A stretch of 64,000 nucleotides of DNA from Gordius sp. MW1. Lineage: Eukaryota; Nematomorpha; Gordioida; Gordea; Gordiidae. This document shows positions 58,890 to 64,000 of this stretch, piece after piece. Position 1 is the stretch's first letter; the number at the start of each line of letters is the position of its first letter. The position numbers were made by a program, and so were the translations under genes. The notes below the pieces were generated by a model. It did no database searches and had not been told where the DNA came from. It worked only from the letters and a program-made list of their open reading frames with translations. Where the stretch lies: NCBI GenBank assembly GCA_964036665.1, contig OZ038527.1:18746221-18810220 (forward strand), in the 5' to 3' direction.

Positions 58890-59355
58890 CAAAGGTCAGA
58901 TATGTGTTAATTTATTTGCCCGAACCTGGCACGGTTCCATTTTATAAGTAACATGCCCGCCCGGACCCTCCTGACCCTTCTAAGTGTCTGAAGTGTCCCC
59001 CCGGCCATGCCCACATCATTAAAGTCGGCTGGCTCGAAATAAGAATTTTTTTTTAATTTTAGCAGTAAATTCGCTGTATTTTTTAAAAACTTTAAATTTA
59101 ATTTAATTTTCAATTCTTTAAATAAGGCCTACGACTCAAATATTATACGGTCAAATAAAAGATTAACAAAATTATACACGAAAGTAAATTTATACATTAT
59201 ATAAAAATATCTCATTGAGCCCGAATTGCTCTAATCTTGTTATAATGCTTGCCCGAGCCGGCCCGAAAATCTAAATTTACGACATTTGCCTGGCCGTCCG
59301 TGGGTCGGGCGGAACGGGCCTGGCAATGGGCTGGGTGGGATTTTTTTGGTCTTTG
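58890..59355. mobile_element. hAT-2 family copy 2, internally deleted
   Basis: Starts CAAAGGTCAGATATG and ends GGTCTTTG, matching the 25,404-26,418 element ends. Subterminal GCCCGAACCTGGCACGG and GCCTGGCCGTCCGTGGG blocks remain. Flanks ATAAGATT and ATAAAATC agree at 6 of 8 positions. Confidence 0.65.
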
Positions 59356-59567
59356 ATAAAATCATAGTCTTCAAATTTATTAGTAGTTAACAATATTTTG
59401 AGCTCTATAATTTGGACATTTTGTAGTATTATACCATGAACAAAAGGCATGTTTATGGATGTATATACTATATAGACCGATGGCGACTCCTTTGATTTCC
59501 AAACTTGAGCCTAGCTCGTAAATCCTGATGTTTTTAACCTTTTTTAAATATATATCATTTATTTTAG

Positions 59568-62500
59568 CTAACGATTTCTTCGTTGCCCATTCGACTTAAT
59601 GCAAAATCGGGATATTTTCAGGAATATCCTTCGCTCGAATCGCGGCTAAGTGGATCATCCGATTTTTTGAAAGCTTCAATTTATAATTTAATCGTCAATT
59701 CCAATCTAATACCCGATACTATTGGTCACAAATCTAACGAAAATGATGTTGGTAACTCGCGTTTGCCACAGATTCCACTCTTCGTCCAAAATTGCCTCAA
59801 ATATTTAGAGACCAAATGTAAGCGCACCTCAGCATCTTTTAAACAAATTTCACCCAATAGTGCCTTTCATATTTGGCGTAAAATTTAAAATGCTTTTATT
59901 TATTTGATGTTTCAATGTAAAAAAACAAAAAAAAACTTATAAGAATTGCAAAAATAAGGCATGAATTATAGTCAAGGAAAATTACGAATTCAACTCTTAA
60001 TTTAAGACATTGTTATATTAGAGAGTGTCCTGGGAGTGTTGCATTGCAAATGCCTAATTAAGTAGCACCTCGACATTTATATGGAATTCATAAAAGCCCA
60101 TACTTAAGATGATGGGTGTTATTTGTTTTATTATTGTCATCAATATCAATTATACCAAGATTAAAGACCTTTTTTAAAAATGTTTATCCGAATAGTCTAT
60201 TTTTTTAAACAATCGAGCTGTTACTTAACATGTAGGAGGTATTACCCGAGAGGTACCAGTGTAACCTGTAGGTGACACCACTTTAAACCCTTAGAATTTT
60301 TAAACTATTGGATGAAATATTAATTTTTAAATTGAATATGAAAGAGCACACTTAGGCGAATCAGCTGATATGTTTTATTCCCCTTTCTCTTCCTTCTTTT
60401 ATTAATGAGGTCTCAAATATCGCTAATTTTGAAATTTTGACTGCTTCTCATATATTCACTAAAAATGGAGACACAACCATATGTAATCTTATTTTAATTT
60501 ATATCATTAAAATCTTGATACTTTCATAATTATTTTGATATAGATTTAATTGTTTTTGGTTAATTAAAATGGGAATAATGTTGGTCCAAAGTTTGGTGTA
60601 ACCTGTAGGTTACACTGGGCAGAGGTCCATACGTATAAGCTTATTTAAATGAGTAATGCTACTTTTTTATTTGCTTTAATTTGATTTTTTATGAGTTATT
60701 TCGCATAAAAATATCCTTATTACAAAGTTAATATCGCTTTGAGGTAAAAATTATATGATTAATTTAACCTTTGACCCCATCCACTTGGAAAATCCAGAAG
60801 ATTACTTGAAACAATTTCTTTCAAATGATGTTATTTTGTATGTGGTGAATATGAGTAAATTTAACTGTTAATGAATTTAATAAATCTCAATTCTTTTTTT
60901 AACGGGCTACTTGTTTCCTAAGTATATTAAAATGTTTTGGGAGCTCTGACCTGACTGTTTTAACATAATGGTATCCAGTGGAATGCGTAGAATCGCTTCC
61001 AAGAAATAACTAAATATTTACATTTGGCCGACAACAGCGAATTGGTAAGGGTTGACACTTTTCAAAGTTCGAGATTATATGGATCTTTTAAATGAAAAGT
61101 TCAAAAGCAACTTTAATCATCGTAGCTCTTCTCACATATCCATGGATGAGTGTGTGGTTCCTTATTTTGGGACCACAATGCAAAACAATTTATACAAGGC
61201 AAGCCTTTTCGTTTTGGCTATAATATGTGGTGTGCTGCAACAAAAAATGGCTACCTTGTCACATTTCAACCTTACCAGGTGGCTAAATTTTCCTTAAAGA
61301 CAAACGAAATAAGTTTAGGAGGAGCGGTCATATTAGACTTAGTAAATCAACTAGCACCAGAATTTGGTCCATATAATATTTATTTCGATAATTTTTTTAC
61401 GAGCCACAATTTAATGATATGTCTTTCAAAGATGAATATTGGGGGCACAGGAACGGTGCGGGTCAATTGTTTAAAATGCCTGATCATCTATGTAAAAGAA
61501 CGAGGGTTTCTATCAAAAAACACTTTGTTGTCAAATTGTCATAGGTTCAAGCCTATCACCTCTATTGGAAGAATCATTAAAGCGAAAAAATAGAAAAAAA
61601 TTGTAATTCAATATCCTCATATGATCAAAATGTCTAATTGTTTTATGGGCGGTGTCGACCGCTTTGAGCAAAATATGGATGCAACTAGATTATCATTTTG
61701 CGACAGAAAAGTGTTATTTTCCTATATTTGCATTTGGGCTGGATGCTGCATGCCAAAATGCATGGCATCTATATTGCTTCAATAGGGGAAAACTACATTA
61801 TGTAATTTCAAAAGAGAGATAGTGCAAAATTTTTAAAAAATACGGACAACCGCGTAAACGGACTTTGAACCCTAAATTAACTCATTTTAAGAATAATATA
61901 ACATACAACAAAAGGTATCGTGAAATTTCATTCCCCTAAAAATATTTATAGATGGTGGTATAAACAACATTAATTTCATAAAGCTAGTAGAGTTTTTTGT
62001 GCATATTATAAAGTAGGCCTTCTCATACATTGTTGGTCAATATTTCATAATAATTAACATATTTTATACCCATTGATGTTAGTTAATACATTTTTATGTA
62101 TTTTATAAAAAAAATCATCAGTATTGTATACATAATTGTTAAATTTAATAAATTTTCTTTATACGTGAATATATTTGTGTTGCCCAGTGTAACCTGTAGG
62201 TGACACCCCTTTTATCTCAATGTAAATAATTTTTTCAAAATTTTTCAATTGTTTAGCTTTATTTAGCATGTAAGAAAGCCTAGAAAAAAATTTTATAAAT
62301 TTTTTTTGCCCGAACTGGGTCTGGTACCTGTCGGATTAAGTAGACGTTGGTATAAAACATAAATCAAAACTTTTAGAGTTAAATATATTTCTAACTTAGA
62401 ATCTTGTTAAACAAAACTTATTGGAAAACTTTATAATGTTTTGCTTGCAGGTCTAAACGTTCAAGGCATTTTTCGGGTCAGTTGTTCCAAAAAGCGGATG

Positions 62501-63986
62501 AAACAAGTAAATTATTATGAACTAATATACCAAAATTGGATAATAATAATAATATTTAATGAAATGAACTAATCTAGCTTCGAGATGACATTGATTGTGG
62601 GAAAAAAGTTTATTTATATGATAACCCCAGCCCTCATGACATCGCCGGACTCTTGAAGGAATATTTTCGCGAATTACCGGAACCCCTTATGACTGACGAA
62701 CTACACCAATCCTTCCTATCTACCCGAAGTTAGACCTTTTTGCAAATATTTATTCTAACAAAATAAGAAATTCACGCAGCTTTAACTTAATACGAAATAT
62801 ATATTTGAGAAATTGTTAAAAATTTTAAGAGCATTTTAAACCCAACTAATCTGCCTTTGTATTTGACAATCTCGTCGCAGTTCTTTAGTCTTAATTTTTT
62901 TAAATTAATTCATGTTTCATTAATAAAATGTATAATGGCAATATCTTACGAGTAAAACTTTATTTGTCACAATAGATATCGAATGTCTTGAAGCTCAAAT
63001 CAAAGTATTAAATTACCTACTGTGTTTATTGACACCCACAAACCGGAATACTTTACAAGCATTGCTTAATTTCCTGCATAAAGTCACTCAACATTCCGCT
63101 AACGTCACCAAAGATAATGGCGACATAGTAAATGATTCAAATTTAGCATCCATTAATGTATAACTTCATCATTAATTTAAGTAATCACAAAGGCTTGGTG
63201 TACAATAAAGTAGGCATAGAGCCATAGATTACATGTTTAATCTTATATACAAAAATTAGATTACTATCACCGACATGGGCGTAGCCCAGCATTGGAATTA
63301 GAGGGGGACAATTATGATTTAGGGAGGGCAAAATGATCATATTTTGAAATTTTAGGCATAATTTTAATAAATTAACAAATTTTTGAGAGGCAGCCGCCCG
63401 CCCTGCCCCCCCCCCTGGCTACGCCTATAATCACTGACTTAAGATTTAGATCAAAAACAAATATAATATATATTATCGAATCAATTTGAAATAAATCTTT
63501 TATAAATATAACTTTAAAATATCTGTATTAAGTCTATTGAATGTTATATGTTTAAATGATACATTTACAGGTATATGGTAATAAAATGGACTCTCGCAAT
63601 TTAGCAGTTATTTTTGGGCCAAACATACTTCACTCTCACAAACTTCAAAGAGGAGACATAACCAAATATAACCAAGTTATTATGGAAGAACGTAAGGATG
63701 CTATCAAAGTTATTCAGTTTATGATCGACAACGTTGAAAAGTTATTTAAAGTAAAAAAATCAATTGTAATATAATTTTTTCATTATAATGTTATACGTTA
63801 TGCCAGAATGATTACTTACATTTTATAATCAAAAATATTTATGTTTTATTACCTTTTTTATTAAATCTAATTTATAATCCCAAGGTTGACGCGGATATAC
63901 AGAATGAGTTATACATTATTCTTAATAATAACAATCCCTCACTATTGGAAACAAGCTTCGGCGATAGATACCAAATGTTATTGTAA
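59568..63986 (+). CDS. ARHGAP6: RhoGAP protein, ARHGAP6/RhoGAP102A type
   Basis: Exons: 59,568-59,817; 62,451-62,506; 62,578-62,728; 62,976-63,127; 63,571-63,750; 63,885-63,982 or to TAA at 63,986. All five junctions keep frame (phases 1, 0, 1, 0, 0). Together they encode a whole RhoGAP domain: LPQIPLFVQNCLKYLETK, then LNVQGIFRVSCSKKRMKQ with the catalytic arginine finger (GIFRVS), LRDDIDCGKKVYLYDN, HDIAGLLKEYFRELPEPLM, and NKMDSRNLAVIFGPNILHSH with the conserved Asn. The SKKR-LRDD wording and the end VEKLFK-VDADIQNELYIIL are as in ARHGAP6. The domain speeds GTP hydrolysis by Rho GTPases at the cell cortex. Donor GTTAGA at 62,729 is weak. At 63,751 splicing competes with read-through to TAA 63,772. 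GTAAGG at 63,983 may continue the gene outside the window. Confidence 0.88.
60245..62335 (+). mobile_element. piggyBac element copy 2 (dead), in RhoGAP intron
   Basis: Starts CCCGAGAGGTACCAGTG after ATTA and ends CTGGTACCTGTCGGA before TTAA (62,336-62,339). Length 2091 bp. It has the same subterminal and internal GTGTAACCTGTAGGTKACAC motifs as copy 1 (about 60,257, 60,596 and 62,188). Inserted 115 bases upstream of the RhoGAP exon that carries the arginine finger. Confidence 0.92.
60969..62020 (+). pseudogene. piggyBac (PGBD-like) transposase, broken, copy 2
   Basis: Two overlapping frames (61,052-61,297 and 61,150-61,593) carry ISMDECVVPYFG (first catalytic Asp), KQFIQGKPFRFGYNMWCAAT, GYLVTFQPYQ, LGGAVILDLVNQL, YNIYFDNFFTSHNL (second Asp) and GGTGTVRVNCLK. 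Further on, GGVDRFEQNMDA (third Asp kept) and DAACQNAWHLY-like blocks follow to about 61,800. Frameshifts near 61,150-61,297 and after 61,593 and in-frame stops break it. Confidence 0.85.
63274..63429. mobile_element. MITE of the CATGGGCG family in RhoGAP intron
   Basis: Starts CATGGGCGTAGCC and ends GGCTACGCCTATA. The 8-bp flanks ATCACCGA (63,266-63,273) and ATCACTGA (63,430-63,437) match at 7 of 8. Confidence 0.82.
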
Positions 63987-64000
63987 GGCACACATTATTG

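Noticed and set aside
1-64000. tRNA, rRNA, riboswitch or bacterial operon features
   Set aside because: None of the conserved tRNA boxes, rRNA segments or Shine-Dalgarno-led operons were seen; the context is eukaryotic.

Overview
The window is nuclear DNA of an animal, most likely an arthropod or another small invertebrate. It is AT-rich, its genes are split by GT-AG introns (some only 41 to 90 bases), and it is packed with animal transposons: RTE-type LINEs, hAT, piggyBac and P-type elements, and MITEs. No bacterial gene, CRISPR array, tRNA or rRNA was seen. The species is not identified. All calls come from reading the sequence; no database search was run.

Three host loci on the + strand can be reconstructed exon by exon. 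(1) 0.7-2.7 kb: a 71-residue unknown protein (715-971) followed at once by a two-exon gene matching the C-terminal part of the nucleolar protein NOL8 (1155-2663); a possible splice would place both on one mRNA. (2) 20.75-28.7 kb: a couch potato/RBPMS RNA-binding protein in five or six exons. Its RRM is complete, it has a 5.9-kb first intron full of transposons, and two alternative 3' ends are predicted. (3) 59.57-63.99 kb, perhaps from 48.05 kb: a RhoGAP of the ARHGAP6/RhoGAP102A type. Six downstream exons join in perfect phase, and a candidate first exon lies at 48,049. Two unassigned ORFs at 29.1-29.9 kb may be exons of an unknown gene.

Mobile elements by region. 2.9-3.5 kb: an inverted repeat and a 228-bp MITE. 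3.6-4.7 kb: a hAT element with a broken ZBED-like transposase. 4.8-7.9 kb: a full-length RTE LINE with an intact 993-residue endonuclease/reverse transcriptase. 8.6-10.8 kb: dead retroelements. 13.4-14.9 kb: a hAT element with a flipped left end and a nested retroelement. 23-26.4 kb: hAT elements and MITEs. 30.7-37.1 kb: a nest of dead retroelements, including a P-type foldback whose two arms each carry a THAP-domain first exon. 37.9-40.0 and 60.2-62.3 kb: two dead piggyBac copies. 41.5-42.4 kb: a hAT copy. 51.7-57.9 kb: three copies of a 1.6-1.9-kb compound repeat built from 58-bp and about 125-bp tandem units, possibly of Helitron origin.

The host genes look unrelated in function (ribosome assembly, RNA binding, Rho signalling). 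The most unusual structures are the P-type foldback, the 52-58 kb repeat family, the flipped hAT end and the possible two-protein NOL8 transcript.
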